DNA of 42,526 bases from Mycobacterium sp. D16R12 (lineage in GTDB: Bacteria; Actinomycetota; Actinomycetes; Mycobacteriales; Mycobacteriaceae). Position 1 is the first letter of the stretch. Each line of letters opens with the position of its first letter. The stretch lies in assembly GCF_002013465.1 (NCBI RefSeq), contig NZ_MAFC01000016.1, positions 1 to 42,526 of the forward strand, given 5' to 3'. The position numbers were made by a program, and so were the translations under genes. The notes beneath the pieces were generated by a model, which did no database searches, was not told where the DNA came from, and saw nothing but the letters and a program-made list of their open reading frames with translations. Shown here one piece after another: positions 41,602 to 42,526 of the stretch.

Positions 41602-42506
41602 CGTCGCGCTTCACCACCTGCACCGCCGCGCTCCGCCCGCCGATCAGCGGGACGGATCGAGCCCGACTCTAATGACTCATCCGGGCCGCCACCCCGGATT
41701 CCGGTGCTCAGTTCGACAATCCGTTCAGCACGTCTGAGCACGGGCGCATCGACCATCGCCCCCTCGAATTGGAAGACACCACGTTCCCGGCCTGCCAACT
41801 CGAGCACCCCGCGCGCCCACCGCACCCGCTCCCCGGTCGGCCTGTAGGCCTCCCGGATCACGCGCACCTGGGTGGGATGGATGGCCACCTTGGCATCGAA
41901 TCCGACGGCCACGGCATCATCTGCCTCCGCTCGCAACCCGTCGAGGCCCTTGATGTCGAGGTACACCGAGTCCAGCGCCATCCGGCCGAATGCCTTCGCC
42001 GCCAACAATGTTTGCGAACGAACGTGCTGTGCCACATCGCGGTAGCTGCCGTCGGGCCACCGGTTGTTGGTACCCCAGGTCGCCGCGAACAGGTCCTCCG
42101 CACCCCACATCGCCGCGACGACGTTCTCGGGCCGCACCAGCTCGACGACGTTGAGTGCCCCCAGTGGGGTCTCGACGAGCACCACGACGTCCAGCGGCGC
42201 CAGCGCCGCGACCTGATCGGGATGCTCACTCTTGGCCAGCATCACCGTCGTGTAGTCGGTCCGCCCGATCGCATCCATGTCCAGCAGGTGATCGGCGGTA
42301 CCGGCCGGATTGAGGCGAATCACCGTCCGAGTGGGATCCAGCGGCGTACTTGTCAACGCGTCGCGGGCGGCGGGACGGTCGGCGGCCGCTACCCCGTCCT
42401 CAAGGTCGAGAATGACCACATCCGCAGCAACCGAGGCCTTTTCGAAACGCTCGGGGCGATCAGCGGGACAGAAGAGCCAGCCCGGCCCCCTCTTGGCAAG
42501 TGTCAT
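41598..42506 (-). CDS. CitE-like beta-hydroxyacyl-CoA lyase (Rv2498c-like)
   Basis: A 302-residue HpcH/HpaI-CitE family lyase. Visible active-site elements are PADRPERF, the ILDLEDGVA strand (32-40), Arg64 in IRLNPAGT, the metal ligands Glu112 (VETPLGALN) and Asp138 (GAEDLF), and KVAIHPTQV near 206. Known: M. tuberculosis Rv2498c, of about 273 residues, cleaves HMG-CoA to acetyl-CoA and acetoacetate and also acts on citramalyl-CoA. Residues about 270-302 are an extra Gly/Arg/Glu-rich tail not expected in the family. The start is ATG at 42506 with AGGAG just upstream. It is the first gene of the trio within the window; further leucine-pathway genes may lie to the right. Confidence 0.82.
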   Translation of the reverse strand: MTLAKRGPGWLFCPADRPERFEKASVAADVVILDLEDGVAAADRPAARDALTSTPLDPTRTVIRLNPAGTADHLLDMDAIGRTDYTTVMLAKSEHPDQVAALAPLDVVVLVETPLGALNVVELVRPENVVAAMWGAEDLFAATWGTNNRWPDGSYRDVAQHVRSQTLLAAKAFGRMALDSVYLDIKGLDGLRAEADDAVAVGFDAKVAIHPTQVRVIREAYRPTGERVRWARGVLELAGRERGVFQFEGAMVDAPVLRRAERIVELSTGIRGGGPDESLESGSIRPADRRAERGGAGGEARR

Positions 42507-42526
42507 TGCTCCTGTCCTTCAACGCG

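Noticed and set aside
1..42526. CRISPR arrays, rRNA genes, complete insertion sequences
   Set aside because: I looked for regularly spaced repeats, rRNA-like stretches and transposase frames and saw none; the only mobile signal is the tRNA-fragment border at the left end.

Overview
The window is actinobacterial and almost certainly mycobacterial. It is high-GC with many GTG starts, and it carries LpqN-like and DUF4333 lipoproteins, a Rv0726-type methyltransferase, several FadD/FadE enzymes, and a block whose gene order and orientation match what I remember of M. tuberculosis Rv0269c-Rv0276. My best guess is a rapid grower of the Mycobacteroides abscessus/chelonae group or a relative. No database search was possible, so locus names are from memory.

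Layout. (1) 1-1122: the end of an integrated element. It holds an Mrr-type restriction gene and then the 3' portion of a tRNA-Gly(CCC) gene with no 5' half, as left by integration into a tRNA. (2) 1124-9241: envelope and secreted proteins (small membrane protein, LpqN-like lipoprotein, double-DUF4333 lipoprotein, a zinc metallopeptidase with a dead second copy, a secreted protein with a disordered tail) around a 1015-residue BTAD/AAA regulator. (3) 9360-16031: an Orn/Lys/Arg-type decarboxylase, an alpha/beta hydrolase, a SAM methyltransferase and a polyprenyl-phosphate sugar-1-phosphate transferase with an AT-rich 620-bp upstream region. (4) 16654-30464: the Rv0276-to-Rv0269c block (MpaB-like oxygenase, TetR, VOC protein, TetR, hydrolase, FadE6-like double acyl-CoA dehydrogenase, FadD2-like ligase, LigD-POL-like polymerase). 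It is enlarged by a hydroxyacid dehydrogenase, an SDR, a second hydrolase, an SRPBCC protein and a saccharopine-dehydrogenase-like reductase. (5) 30461-32836: small membrane proteins and an orphan heme-copper oxidase subunit III gene with a truncated subunit IV, behind a regulatory region with a perfect CRP-type palindrome. (6) 32855-38077: a divergent oxidation cluster (SDR, di-iron protein, Baeyer-Villiger-type flavoprotein, MerR regulator; opposite them a flavin/[2Fe-2S] reductase) around a perfect 30-bp palindrome. (7) 38088-42506: a tightly overlapped trio (CitE-like lyase, FadD35-like ligase, acetoacetyl-CoA synthetase) that fits the end of leucine breakdown.

How the genes may work together. 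The + strand operon 18946-25693 and the - strand operon 29146-25719 converge on a GC-rich stem-loop. Together they look like activation, oxidation and reduction of an acyl-CoA or lipid substrate under TetR control. In 32855-38077 the reductase could pass electrons to the di-iron protein, whose product could be oxidised by the SDR to a ketone and then to an ester by the flavoprotein. This is the best candidate here for an uncharacterised pathway, but its substrate cannot be read from sequence.
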